From: Waterburya agarophytonicola KI4
GTDB taxonomy: Bacteria; Cyanobacteriota; Cyanobacteriia; Cyanobacteriales; Xenococcaceae
Direction of reading: 5' to 3'
DNA: 64,000 bases
NCBI RefSeq assembly: GCF_020640915.1
Contig: NZ_JADWDC010000005.1
Span: 1 to 64,000 of the forward strand
This document shows, in pieces, positions 28,039-37,056 of this stretch (position 1 is the first letter of the stretch; each line of letters opens with the position of its first letter). Under the pieces are notes generated by a model. It did not search any database. It saw only the letters and a program-made list of their open reading frames with translations, and was not told where the DNA came from. The position numbers were made by a program, and so were the translations under genes.

Positions 28039-29229
28039 ATGCTCCCTCGCCAAGACACAGTTAAAATTTTTTCTACTTTTATTCAATTTGATTACGATCG
28101 CTTTAGCAGTTGGGCAACAGATAGTCGTTTACGCCGCAGTATGAAGCAGTGTTTGGCTAAAATACCCAGGGAGAGTTCGGAAAATTTTTGGGCGTTGTAT
28201 TGGCATCAGATATGGGAGCAACAGCCCAAAAGTCTTGCTCGGGAACACTTGGTAGCCTATTTGCAAGAAATCTGTTTTTGGTCGTCTACCAAGACTATTA
28301 ATGGCTTCACTAGTACCCAATATACTGTATCAGATTGTTTTCAAGTAGCGATCGCAGGTATTGATAAAGTCCTCAAAGGATTTGATCGTGAGCGGGGATT
28401 TAATCTTAAAAGCTATGCTAGTATTACCTTTGGCAATTTGATTCGGGAACTCCTCAGACAAAAAAGAGAAATTGACATCTGTTCTGATTGGTCTTTATTG
28501 CGCAAGCTGAGTCAGAAAAGAATGACTGAAGCATTGGCAGGGGCGGGATTAGATCCTGAAGTAGTAGCAAGCTACATCTTAGGGTGGAATTGTCTCAAGA
28601 CAATATATGTCCCAGAAAGGGCTAGTTCTACGCGAAAATTGCCCAAACCAGAGCCAGAAACCTGGGTTGCAATTACTAATCTCTACAATCAAGAGCGACA
28701 AACGAGCCTCGATCAACCAGGGAAAACTGCCACCACCGAAGATTTAGAAAAATGGATGTTAAGCTGCGTCAAAGCTGCTCGCGCCCACCTATTCCCTAAT
28801 GTTACTTCAATCAACCAACCCAAACCAGGATATGAATCGGGAGAAATAGTTGATTCTTTAGTAGGGGAAGTAGATGATTCCTTATTAACCGATATGATTG
28901 CCGATGAGGAAGCCCAACAACGCAGTCAACAGCAAAGTGAGATCGGTCAATTTTTGACTGCTACCATTCAACAACTCAAACCAGAAGAACAAAAATTATT
29001 AGAGCTATATTATTCCCTCGGACTAAAACAAGCAGAAATTGCTCAGGAGCTAAATACCCAACAATACACGGTTTCTCGTAAGCTGGCGCGATCGCGAAAA
29101 GCCTTGCTCAAAGCTCTCGCAAAATGGACTACAGAAACAATGCATATTTCTCTGACATCGGACATACTCGACAACATAAGCTCATTATTAGAAGAATGGC
29201 TGGCTGGGTATTACGACAGCCAAAAATAA
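28039..29229 (+). CDS. Sigma-70-family RNA polymerase sigma factor, cyanobacterial type
   Basis: A protein of about 396 residues. A region-2-like stretch lies at about 100-150 (AIAGIDKVLKGFDRERGFNLKSYASITFGNLIRELLRQKREI), the helix that meets the -10 element and core polymerase. A clear region-4 helix-turn-helix lies at about 310-370 (LKPEEQKLLELYYSLGLKQAEIAQELNTQQYTVSRKLARSRKALLKAL), for -35 recognition. A long non-canonical insert separates them. I use ATG at 28039; an in-frame TTG at 28024 would add five residues. It is followed after 34 bases by a DUF1822 gene, a pairing I recall from other cyanobacteria. The genes it controls are unknown; the stress or envelope regulons of group-3 factors are candidates. 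Confidence 0.82.
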   Translation: MLPRQDTVKIFSTFIQFDYDRFSSWATDSRLRRSMKQCLAKIPRESSENFWALYWHQIWEQQPKSLAREHLVAYLQEICFWSSTKTINGFTSTQYTVSDCFQVAIAGIDKVLKGFDRERGFNLKSYASITFGNLIRELLRQKREIDICSDWSLLRKLSQKRMTEALAGAGLDPEVVASYILGWNCLKTIYVPERASSTRKLPKPEPETWVAITNLYNQERQTSLDQPGKTATTEDLEKWMLSCVKAARAHLFPNVTSINQPKPGYESGEIVDSLVGEVDDSLLTDMIADEEAQQRSQQQSEIGQFLTATIQQLKPEEQKLLELYYSLGLKQAEIAQELNTQQYTVSRKLARSRKALLKALAKWTTETMHISLTSDILDNISSLLEEWLAGYYDSQK

Positions 29230-29263
29230 AGAAAATCATATATATACCCTTAGGAGTACCCCG

Positions 29264-30448
29264 ATGACTATTACTAACCAAATATTATTTAATCCTACTC
29301 AATTAGTTTTAGAACTAGACGAAGCTACTGTTGATCGAGCTTGGCAAACAAGCCAAGTAACTACTGGTAATTCTACTAGCCGTTGGCAAAGATATTTAAA
29401 CCAACTCGCTTTGGATACTATTTTACCTTGGTTGCAAGCAGAAGAAGATGAAACCGCTAAAGCAGGATTGAATGAGGCTGTTCGAGCTGATATTTGGGAA
29501 GTAGTCAACGGTACGATAATTAATCTCAACGATGCAAAAATAGTCTTGATTCCTACAGAAGCAGAAGACTTAAGCGAGTTGCGGGTACCTCAAGAATGGA
29601 TCGATATTCCAGAATGGAAAGCAGACTATTATTTAGCAGTGCAAGTAAGTATAGATGCTGGTTTTGTTCGGGTATGGGGTTATGCTACTCATCAACAATT
29701 AAAAAACAATGGTAATTTTAGCCATAGCGATCGCACTTATAGCTTGAGTGATGATGAATTGATCGCCGATATCAATGTTTTGTGGGTAGCTAGAGAACTA
29801 TGTCCTGATGAAGTTACTCAAGCAGCAGTCGAACCAATCAACGACCTCGATCCCGATCGCGCAGACAGTCTCATTGAACGATTGGGCAGCCAATCTCAAT
29901 TATTGCCTAGATTAGCCGTTCCTTTCACAACTTGGGCTACATTAATCAAAAATCCCCAATGGTGCGGTCGTCTGACAGCAAAACGTCGAGGTGAAGCCAC
30001 TAAAACTCCTGTCTTACAGTGGTTCAAACGAGGGATTGCTAATATGGCTACAGAATTTGGTTGGAGACAGATCGAAATGACTGCCGATACTTTAGGTGCT
30101 AGGGGAATCAATATTCCAGAATTAACTAGTAATCTCGTTCCTACGGTGGGTTTCGCCAAACAAATTGCGATCGCCAACCAACCTTACGAACTGAGAGTTT
30201 TTCCTTTGGGAGAATCGGGTTCGTGGAGATTTGAATTAGGCTGTCTTACTCCTGGGTGTGTAATCCTGCCTGGAGTTAGGCTAAGACTGTTGACTGAAGA
30301 TTTGCAGTCTTTTGAAGGAAACGAAGAGGTGGCTACCGAACCAGTACCCTTGCTGTTTATCGAAGTGGATCTAGAAGAGGGAGAATCTTTAGTATGGCAA
30401 GCAGAACCTACCCCCGACAACTATCAACAGGAAGTATTGCAATTTTAG
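29264..30448 (+). CDS. DUF1822 family protein
   Basis: A 394-residue soluble protein matching, by its opening (LVLELDEATVDRAWQTS), WQRYLNQLALDTILPWL block and C-terminal G-CV-ILPGVRLRLLTEDLQSFEGNEEVA...LLFIEVDLEEGESLVWQ segment, the DUF1822 family of cyanobacteria. A strong ribosome site (AGGAG, just upstream of ATG at 29264) is present. It is the second gene of a sigma-factor operon. DUF1822 proteins often sit beside sigma factors and CHAT or similar domain proteins, so a role in controlling the sigma factor is a guess. No catalytic motif is seen. Confidence 0.85.
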   Translation: MTITNQILFNPTQLVLELDEATVDRAWQTSQVTTGNSTSRWQRYLNQLALDTILPWLQAEEDETAKAGLNEAVRADIWEVVNGTIINLNDAKIVLIPTEAEDLSELRVPQEWIDIPEWKADYYLAVQVSIDAGFVRVWGYATHQQLKNNGNFSHSDRTYSLSDDELIADINVLWVARELCPDEVTQAAVEPINDLDPDRADSLIERLGSQSQLLPRLAVPFTTWATLIKNPQWCGRLTAKRRGEATKTPVLQWFKRGIANMATEFGWRQIEMTADTLGARGINIPELTSNLVPTVGFAKQIAIANQPYELRVFPLGESGSWRFELGCLTPGCVILPGVRLRLLTEDLQSFEGNEEVATEPVPLLFIEVDLEEGESLVWQAEPTPDNYQQEVLQF

Positions 30449-30477
30449 ATTCTTTCTGGAGTTATATTTGATGATAA

Positions 30478-30551
30478 CAGGCCATTCAGGACTTGAACCT
30501 GAAACCTACGCCTTAGAAGGGCGGTGCTCTATCCAATTGAGCTAATGACCC
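30478..30551 (-). tRNA. tRNA-Arg (anticodon TCT)
   Basis: The minus strand folds as a cloverleaf: acceptor stem GGGTCAT with ATGGCCT (two G-U pairs), D-arm GCTC/GAGC, anticodon loop CTTCTAA with anticodon TCT (complement of 30515-30517), T-arm TCAGG/CCTGA with loop TTCAAGT, and discriminator G. No CCA is encoded. The anticodon reads AGA, an arginine codon. It lies just after the DUF1822 gene on the opposite strand. Confidence 0.95.
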
Positions 30552-30637
30552 AGATTAGCTAGATAATCATAGCATATTCATACCAAAACTTGTCAAGCTA
30601 GGTTTTAACTCAATCACGACCATACTAATAGCTACTA

Positions 30638-31120
30638 CTAAACATCAAAATAGTATCTCATTGCTCCTGTTTCTTCATCATTATCCACATGAGCCAAACC
30701 TTGTTTGATGGCTTTATCTAACAGTGGCTGAACTTTTTCTATGGGAAATTCAGTCGATAACATCGCTTGACCTACTGATAAAACATTGTTGTGTTTGGCA
30801 GCAGCCTGAAGTAAAGTCAACATGGGATCTACTTCTTTTTTTTCTTGTTTGACTAGAGTTACGCGAGAGCCATTGTTATGGGATTGGACTGTAGCCTCAT
30901 GCAAAAGATAAATATTTCTTTCTTTAACCATTCCAGGAATCAGAAATAAATCCACAAATTGACCGATACCAAAAAAACCCAGAGTGGCAAAATAAACTAA
31001 ACCACTGGTGATTTTACCCGAATAAAAACGATGGAGACCATTAAAACCCATCAATCCAAACGCCCATAAAATATATGCCACACCAGGATCGAGTTTTTGC
31101 TTCTGCTGGTTCATATTCAA
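30638..31120 (-). CDS. TM2-domain membrane protein with C-terminal helical domain
   Basis: A 160-residue protein. Residues about 10-70 form a TM2 domain: two membrane helices with the signature AYILWAFGLMGFNGLHRFYSGKITSGLVYFATLGFFGIGQFVDLFLIPGMV. The C-terminal part (about 98-160, LTLLQAAAKHNNVLSVGQAMLSTEFPIEKVQPLLDKAIKQGLAHVDNDEETGAMRYYFDV) looks like a small helical or winged-helix domain. TM2 proteins are widespread and their function is unclear. It is on the same strand as, and upstream of, no close gene; the next gene is a GH13 enzyme starting at 33164. Confidence 0.85.
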   Translation of the reverse strand: MNMNQQKQKLDPGVAYILWAFGLMGFNGLHRFYSGKITSGLVYFATLGFFGIGQFVDLFLIPGMVKERNIYLLHEATVQSHNNGSRVTLVKQEKKEVDPMLTLLQAAAKHNNVLSVGQAMLSTEFPIEKVQPLLDKAIKQGLAHVDNDEETGAMRYYFDV

Positions 31121-31193
31121 AATTGAGCCAAAATATCTACTATCTTTTTATTATAGACATTTCGCTCTTAGGACTGTCGATTTAATTAACAAT

Positions 31194-33164
31194 TCAACCT
31201 AAACTATGATTTTCAATATTTTTTTCTAACTCCCCATAAGGAACGAGCCAAATAACATCATAGGGATGTAGGACTAGGAAAATTTTTTGTTGTTGTACTC
31301 TCCAGCCTCTATTACCAATTAGATCGTACCAATAATTATTCTCTGGGCTGCTACCCAGGTAAGAGTTATTTAATGGTAAGCAATCTAAAGGAATTTCTAA
31401 TTGGCAAGTTTGATTAGAAACATTGGTAATAGTTAAAATATGCTCTTTTCCATCGGGAGCAACTCTTAACACCACAAAACATTGATGAGAAAGATTGAGA
31501 ATTTGTTGTTTTCCTTGGGGATGAAAAGCCCTCTGTCGCACCCGATTTTCGAGTAATTTCCCTAAAGCTTGAGTGAGTTGAGATAATTTGGAATTGGCTA
31601 ATTTTAGTTCTTTATCTAAAACAGTTTCCGAAATTACCTGTCGGTTAATATCTCGTTTGGACTTAGTTTTAATTACTGTATCTACATCATTGCTCGTACC
31701 AATCAAGCCATGTAAATAAATTCCTGGTACTCCCTTTAAAACTAAAGCGATACTGCGGGAAGCGACAAAACGTTTGATTTGAAGAGCCAGAGGTTCGCTA
31801 CCACTATCGAGATTTAAAGCACTATACCAAGTAGTATTAATTTCGTAGGGTTCATCTTTACCACCCGCTCCTGTTTTATAGGAAATAAAAGCTCCATGTT
31901 CTCTAGCTCTACTAATTAAAAAATCTATATCTTGATTGGTAAGAATATTTTTAACCCCCATCAAGCCGATACCATCGTGGGTATCCAAGATATTGAGATA
32001 GGTGCAAGCCTCAGAAGGAAATTCTAAATTACTCGCCCATTTAGCCAAAGCTTCTGTATCTTCGCGATAAAAAGTATGCAAAACTAATGGAGGTAGAGCA
32101 AAATTATAAACCATTTGAGCTTCATCATTTCCATTGCCAAAATAAGCAATGTTTTCTTGATGGGGAATATTGGTTTCGGTAATTAAAGATACTCCAGGGG
32201 CAACTATGGCAAAAATATCGTGAAATAGTTTAATAGTTTCGTGGGTTTGGGGTAAATTAGCGCAACTCGTACCAGGAATTTGCCATAGATAGGTAACAGC
32301 ATCGAGACGAATTAAGTCTGCACCCCGACGGACATAAAGTAGAAGGGTTTCAATTACCCACAGCAATACCTTAGGGTTGCAATAGTTGAGATCGATTTGG
32401 TCGGCAGAAAAAGTAGTCCAAACCCAAATTGCTCCATTGATACTCTGAAATTTAGTTAAAACATCGCTAGTACGAGGGCGTACTATCAGCTTACGATCTT
32501 CGGGAGTAAGTTCGTTAGGATCTAAATATACGGTGGCAATATCTTTATATTCGGGATTGCCACTGAGTAATTTTTGAAAAGCTTTACTCTTGGATGATGT
32601 ATGGTTGCACACCGCATCAAACATCAGTTTGTAATCATCGCCAATTTTAGCAATATCTTGCCAAGAACCTAATTTGGGATCGACATTTCGAAAGTCAGTT
32701 ACGGAAAATCCGCGATCGCTTGAATAGGGAAAAAAGGGCAAAATGTGCAGGGTATTGATCGCTTTTTTAAACCCTGGAACTTGTTCGAGAATATGAACTA
32801 GGCTAGCTAAGGGAGAAGAGGTTTCACTACGGAGGAGATCCCCGTAAGTAATGAGAATAACATCTTGTTCGGTAAAACGATCGCCTACCTGAATATTTTG
32901 TTCTGCGGCAATTCTGGCTGGAGGTTTGTGAGCATAGTAAACTTGCATCACTCTTTCTAGTTCGGGTAAATATTGTTTGGCAGTTTCCTCTCCATAGAGA
33001 AAACAGAGACGTTGGAAGATTTTATCTCTGGCTTGGGTAGGAATTTCTAAAGGAGAGCGATCGTAGTCGGGATATTCGTAGTGACGAATTTTTGTCCAAT
33101 TTTTAAAGTCAGAATTTTGAGCTTGTTCTGAGGGTGTTGGGCTAATTTTCCGAGAAGCAACCAT
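31194..33164 (-). CDS. GH13_18 sugar phosphorylase, probably glucosylglycerate phosphorylase
   Basis: A retaining alpha-glucosyl phosphorylase related to sucrose phosphorylase. The 656-residue product has the amylase-type motifs: region I FDAVCNHTSS (182-191), region II DLIRLDAV with nucleophile Asp288, region III LITETNIP with acid/base Glu330, and region IV NILDTHDGIG (Asp397). Family GH13_18 includes sucrose, glucosylglycerol and glucosylglycerate phosphorylases. It is divergent from genes for a GpgS-like synthase and a MpgP/GpgP-like phosphatase, which favours glucosylglycerate as the substrate, giving glucose-1-phosphate and glycerate. The alternative is sucrose or glucosylglycerol. The divergent gap of 129 bases would allow joint control. 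Confidence 0.85.
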   Translation of the reverse strand: MVASRKISPTPSEQAQNSDFKNWTKIRHYEYPDYDRSPLEIPTQARDKIFQRLCFLYGEETAKQYLPELERVMQVYYAHKPPARIAAEQNIQVGDRFTEQDVILITYGDLLRSETSSPLASLVHILEQVPGFKKAINTLHILPFFPYSSDRGFSVTDFRNVDPKLGSWQDIAKIGDDYKLMFDAVCNHTSSKSKAFQKLLSGNPEYKDIATVYLDPNELTPEDRKLIVRPRTSDVLTKFQSINGAIWVWTTFSADQIDLNYCNPKVLLWVIETLLLYVRRGADLIRLDAVTYLWQIPGTSCANLPQTHETIKLFHDIFAIVAPGVSLITETNIPHQENIAYFGNGNDEAQMVYNFALPPLVLHTFYREDTEALAKWASNLEFPSEACTYLNILDTHDGIGLMGVKNILTNQDIDFLISRAREHGAFISYKTGAGGKDEPYEINTTWYSALNLDSGSEPLALQIKRFVASRSIALVLKGVPGIYLHGLIGTSNDVDTVIKTKSKRDINRQVISETVLDKELKLANSKLSQLTQALGKLLENRVRQRAFHPQGKQQILNLSHQCFVVLRVAPDGKEHILTITNVSNQTCQLEIPLDCLPLNNSYLGSSPENNYWYDLIGNRGWRVQQQKIFLVLHPYDVIWLVPYGELEKNIENHSLG

Positions 33165-33293
33165 GCTTTTAGTTGTTGTTTTAAATTTTTGCTGATTTTT
33201 GGCAATAGACGTAGTTTAACTTGCCTTTAATCAAGATGTAATGGGTTTTATATTATAATCTTCTAAAAAAATTGCACCCTCAAAATCGACCTT

Positions 33294-34079
33294 ATGAGAT
33301 ATATTGTTGTAACAGATTTGGACGGGACATTATTAAACCATAAGACTTACGATTATGCTCCAGCTTTAAATGCCATTGAGGAATTAAATCGACGGGAAAT
33401 ACCGATTATTCTCAACTCAAGTAAAACAAATGCGGAAATTTCCGATCTAAGACGTGAATTAGGCAATCACGAGCCTTTTGTCTGCGAAAATGGCGGAATT
33501 ATTTGCGGGATTGGAGAGATTGAATATTTAGCAACTCCTAGAGAGGAATTTTTAGATAAACTAGCTGCTATTAAAGAAAAGCTACAGCTTCGGTATGGAA
33601 GTTTTTCTGAAGCAACGGTAGATGATGTGGTGGAATGGACGGGATTAGATTCAACCTCCGCAGCTAAAGCAATGCAACGATCTGCTACCGAACCTTTATT
33701 CTGGCAAGATAGCGATTCTGCATTAGATAACTTTCGCCGAGAATTAGAGAAATTAAGTTTACAGTGCGTCAAAGGGGGTAGATTCCATCATGTGATGGGT
33801 AATTTCAACAAAGCTAGTTGTTTTGACAAATTGAAAGAATATTATGCTCAAGCATGGGGACACCAAGTTAGTCTTTTAGGGCAAGAAGAAGTCGGAATTA
33901 TTGCCTTGGGCGATAGTCCCAACGATCTGCCGATGTTAGAAAAAGCGAACCATGCCATTGTGATTCCCTCTCCTAAAGGAAACAATTTGAAGCTAAATAA
34001 TTCTTCTGTTTATTATGCTACTCAAGCAGCACCTCATGGTTGGTCAGAAGGTATTAATGCGTTTTTGAGTGGTTACTAA
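33294..34079 (+). CDS. gpgP: HAD-IIB phosphatase of the mannosyl/glucosyl-3-phosphoglycerate phosphatase family
   Basis: Probably removes phosphate from glucosyl-3-phosphoglycerate to give glucosylglycerate. The HAD nucleophile motif VTDLDGTLL (Asp8, Asp10) is at the N-terminus. Motif II is in ILNSSK (about 40-45) and motif III/IV is GDSPNDLPML (about 213-222) with metal-binding Asp. The cap region carries GRFHHVMG, typical of MpgP/YedP enzymes. The length of 261 fits. It is followed by the GpgS-like gene after 81 bases, so the pair forms a synthesis operon. Mannosylglycerate is the alternative product, less likely because no mannosyl-3-phosphoglycerate synthase is adjacent. Confidence 0.85.
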   Translation: MRYIVVTDLDGTLLNHKTYDYAPALNAIEELNRREIPIILNSSKTNAEISDLRRELGNHEPFVCENGGIICGIGEIEYLATPREEFLDKLAAIKEKLQLRYGSFSEATVDDVVEWTGLDSTSAAKAMQRSATEPLFWQDSDSALDNFRRELEKLSLQCVKGGRFHHVMGNFNKASCFDKLKEYYAQAWGHQVSLLGQEEVGIIALGDSPNDLPMLEKANHAIVIPSPKGNNLKLNNSSVYYATQAAPHGWSEGINAFLSGY

Positions 34080-34160
34080 ATAAAAGATATCGAACAACAC
34101 ATCTCAAATAATTTTTTTCAGATATATTTAAGAATATATTTCATTTTAAAGGGTTACGAA

Positions 34161-35438
34161 ATGGCTGATTTCTTTCAAAATGGAGAGATAACAACTCTAC
34201 ACGACCTACACAATCGTTCGATAGAATCTCTAGAAACAGAATTACTCCATATCTCCAAAACCTCTACACCAATGGCATTGGTTTTACCTTGTTTATTTTC
34301 TGAGTTAGAAGGTCCTGCATTGGGTAAGATAGTAGACGAACTAGCTCGGGTGAAATATTTAGATCAAATCATTATTGGTTTGGATCGAGCAAATGAGGCA
34401 CAGTTTGAATATGCCAAGCAATATTTTTCTCGATTGCCCCAAGAACATAAAATTTTGTGGAATGATGGTCCTAGAATGAAGGCCGTCCATGAGTTTTTAC
34501 AGAAGGAAGAATTAGCCCCTCACGAAAGAGGAAAAGGATTTAACGTCTGGTATTGTATGGGATATTTTCTCGCTAGCGGTAACGCCAAGATTTTGGCACT
34601 CCACGATTGCGATATTTTGACCTATGACAAAGGACTGCTTGCTAAATTGCTCTATCCCATTGCCAATCCTTTGTTTGATTTTAAATTCTGCAAGGGTTAT
34701 TACTATCGACAGGCTGGTAATAAACTAAATGGTCGAGTGATGCGCCTACTGGTAAGTCCTTTAGTACGATCCTTTCAAAAATTATTTGAAGATAGCGATT
34801 TTCTCGACTATATTGGTAGTTTTCGCTATCCTCTATCGGGAGAATTCTCGATGGCTGCGGATGTGGTCAATAATGTCCGTATTCCCTATGATTGGGGTTT
34901 GGAAATCGGTATTTTAGATGATGTTTATCGTAATTATCACGTTAATAAAATCTGCCAGGTAGATGTTGCTGATGCTTACGATCACAAACATCAGGAACTT
35001 TCGATCCAAGATCGGGAGAAAGGTTTGTCGAGAATGTCAATTGATATTTGCAAAGTCTTTTTCCGTAAGATGGCTGCTAACGGTCAAGTCTTTTCTCAAG
35101 AAGTTTTTCGGACTATTAAAGCCACTTACTATCGTACTGCCCTAGACTATATCAAACGCTACTATAGCGATGCAGTGATGAATGGACTAACTCTAGATCT
35201 CAATAGCGAAGAGAAAGCGGTCGAACTATTTTCCCAATCTATCATTCATGCGGGTAATGCTTTCTTGCAAAATCCTCAATCGCGCCCTGTAATTCCTAGT
35301 TGGAACAGAGTTATCAGTGCCGATCCCCATATTTTTCAAAAGATATATGATGCGGTAGAAGCAGATAACAATGGACAATGGACAATGGACAATGAACAAT
35401 TAGTAGGAGAAGAAGAGAAACTAGCAACTAGCAACTAG
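34161..35438 (+). CDS. gpgS: Glucosyl-3-phosphoglycerate synthase (GT81)
   Basis: Makes glucosyl-3-phosphoglycerate from NDP-glucose and 3-phosphoglycerate, the first step to the compatible solute glucosylglycerate. A 425-residue GT-A enzyme: LVLPCLFSELEGPAL (about 40-54), GKGFNVWYCMGYFLASGNAKILALHDCDILTYDKGLL (about 124-160) with the metal-binding D-C-D, FKFCKGYYYRQAGNKLNGRVMRLL, GEFSMAADVV and a late DHKHQ metal His. An A-A-G-G-G-type ribosome site precedes the ATG. The last 22 residues are encoded by two heptamer repeat arrays (35368-35402 and 35419-35439) and are probably not native sequence. Confidence 0.9.
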   Translation: MADFFQNGEITTLHDLHNRSIESLETELLHISKTSTPMALVLPCLFSELEGPALGKIVDELARVKYLDQIIIGLDRANEAQFEYAKQYFSRLPQEHKILWNDGPRMKAVHEFLQKEELAPHERGKGFNVWYCMGYFLASGNAKILALHDCDILTYDKGLLAKLLYPIANPLFDFKFCKGYYYRQAGNKLNGRVMRLLVSPLVRSFQKLFEDSDFLDYIGSFRYPLSGEFSMAADVVNNVRIPYDWGLEIGILDDVYRNYHVNKICQVDVADAYDHKHQELSIQDREKGLSRMSIDICKVFFRKMAANGQVFSQEVFRTIKATYYRTALDYIKRYYSDAVMNGLTLDLNSEEKAVELFSQSIIHAGNAFLQNPQSRPVIPSWNRVISADPHIFQKIYDAVEADNNGQWTMDNEQLVGEEEKLATSN

Positions 35439-35439
35439 T
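35368..35439. repeat. Two heptamer tandem arrays at the convergent gpgS / dehydrogenase 3' ends
   Basis: ACAATGG occurs three times in tandem, followed by ACAATGA and ACAATTA (35368-35402). AACTAGC occurs twice, followed by AACTAGT (35419-35439). These resemble the short tandem heptamers (STRR) known in cyanobacteria. The stop codons of both convergent genes lie in the second array. Confidence 0.85.
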
Positions 35440-36510
35440 CATAATTTTAATATCGCGACTTTTCATTACTTCGATAAATAATGGGGTAGATAAAGCTTGT
35501 TCTACAGGATAGATACCTGGCTGTTTTAGCTTTCCATCTAAGATTAACTGAGCGATCGCCCCCGTTCCCGCCCCTGCTGCGATCGCGGTATTATTATGTG
35601 TCATTGTTGCACAATATTTTTTTTCTTTGCCTTCATGCTCTCCGATAATTTCTGCCCGCATCGCCACGCCAATACCGCTAAAGCGATCGGTTATCTTGGT
35701 CATGAAGTAACTTACTTGAGAGAAGAATTCAATTCCCTTGGGGCTTGTTACCCAGCGTTCGGGGAATATATGGGCGGTAATCCAAGTTAAGTGATTGTAC
35801 CAATCAGGAATAGAGCCAAATTTGGTAATTACGGTATCCACAGCAAAGGAATCAGCAAACGTATAGGTTTCGGGCATATCAAACCAATATACCCCCGTTT
35901 TACCATAGGGTTGGGGAAATTCTATGATTTCTCTTTCTGTATAGGGTAATATATCTTGCCACTTGCCGTTAATTAATGCCGAGAATTTATTTCTCAATCC
36001 GAGAAAAGTCGTTCGCATCACCGTTAAACCAGCACCCCCAGAACCTCCTACTATATAGCTGAGATGGATTTTTTGGGGTCGATCGAACTCCTCTATCCCT
36101 TGCTTGACCATGCTATTAGAAATGCCAGGAAATATACCCGTATTTAGAATAGCAGTAACGTTACTGGCGATCGCTTTTTCGTGGTGTTGAATTACTCGTT
36201 CGTAAAAGGAACGGTGGTCGCTAACATCAATATAATCTACCCCTGCATCGATACAGGTTTCTAATATGCTCCCGTCTCGATAGTGGAAAGGCCCCGCACA
36301 ATGTATGACTAAATCTGTATAAGCGATCGCTCGTTCGATTTTTGCTTTGTTTGCTAAATCTAAACTTAAAAAATTAAACTTGGAATCTATTTTTTTTTGG
36401 CGATCGCGCGAAGTAACCGTAATTTCTGCATTGGTATGACTGGCAATATCTTGTGCCACACTATTACCAATTCTGCCACATCCCCCTATTACCAGTACTT
36501 TTTTAGTCAT
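35428..36510 (-). CDS. Saccharopine dehydrogenase-like NAD(P)-binding protein
   Basis: A 360-residue oxidoreductase-type protein. The N-terminal VLVIGGCGRIGNSVAQDIA (about 5-23) is a Rossmann nucleotide-binding loop, and DLVIHCAGPFHYRDGSILETCIDAGVDYIDVSDH (about 66-99) is the signature of the saccharopine dehydrogenase NADP-binding family. Substrates in this family are diverse (lysine, carotenoid, lipid or polyketide-like metabolites) and none is indicated here. It is convergent with gpgS, overlapping it by 11 bases, and its stop codon is inside a heptamer repeat, so the last two or three residues are repeat-derived. No operon partner is seen. Confidence 0.82.
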   Translation of the reverse strand: MTKKVLVIGGCGRIGNSVAQDIASHTNAEITVTSRDRQKKIDSKFNFLSLDLANKAKIERAIAYTDLVIHCAGPFHYRDGSILETCIDAGVDYIDVSDHRSFYERVIQHHEKAIASNVTAILNTGIFPGISNSMVKQGIEEFDRPQKIHLSYIVGGSGGAGLTVMRTTFLGLRNKFSALINGKWQDILPYTEREIIEFPQPYGKTGVYWFDMPETYTFADSFAVDTVITKFGSIPDWYNHLTWITAHIFPERWVTSPKGIEFFSQVSYFMTKITDRFSGIGVAMRAEIIGEHEGKEKKYCATMTHNNTAIAAGAGTGAIAQLILDGKLKQPGIYPVEQALSTPLFIEVMKSRDIKIMTSC

Positions 36511-37056
36511 TTTTTTTGCTAAATTGTCCTTTTTATAACTATAAATTCGATCTAGTTTTAGTTTGATCGATAATTTTTTTGAAGTAAATGAATATTAAGA
36601 ATCTTTATTGAGAATAAGCAACGAGTTTACAAGGATAGGCGTTCCGCCATAAAATGTTGGGTTATTAAACAACAAATTTTCTTTAGACTGGGAATTGTTG
36701 TCAATTTTCTAAAGTGAATTGTTTTGTATTTTTTGTAAGCTATATAGAACAATAATTACAGAGACACTCAAATCATCAACTTAATTGATCGCAATGATAT
36801 CCTGTTTTTTCTTAATTGACTAAGTATAATAGCTGATTGACAAAGCAATTTTTATAATTACCAATAGCCAACAGATAAATTTCCTCGCTAATACAAGCAA
36901 ATAATAAAATAAATTTGTAATATTCTGCTCTAAGGTTAGGTTAGGAGTTGATGCTTGCAAAGCATGAAACTAGTTTTGACTAATGAAATAGAAAACATCC
37001 TAAGTAAAGTTAGTATGATTTTGTCGAACATAATCTTATGGTTTATCCAATAAATA
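36511..37056. other. Intergenic region upstream of the GT2 gene
   Basis: 546 bases between divergent genes, strongly AT-rich. A short palindrome ATGCTTGCAAAGCAT lies at 36951-36965. No coding region, tRNA or clear promoter element was recognised. Promoters of both flanking genes are expected here. Confidence 0.45.

Noticed and set aside
36951-36965. ATGCTTGCAAAGCAT palindrome as an operator
   Set aside because: Short, with no copy elsewhere that I saw, and no recognised regulator match.
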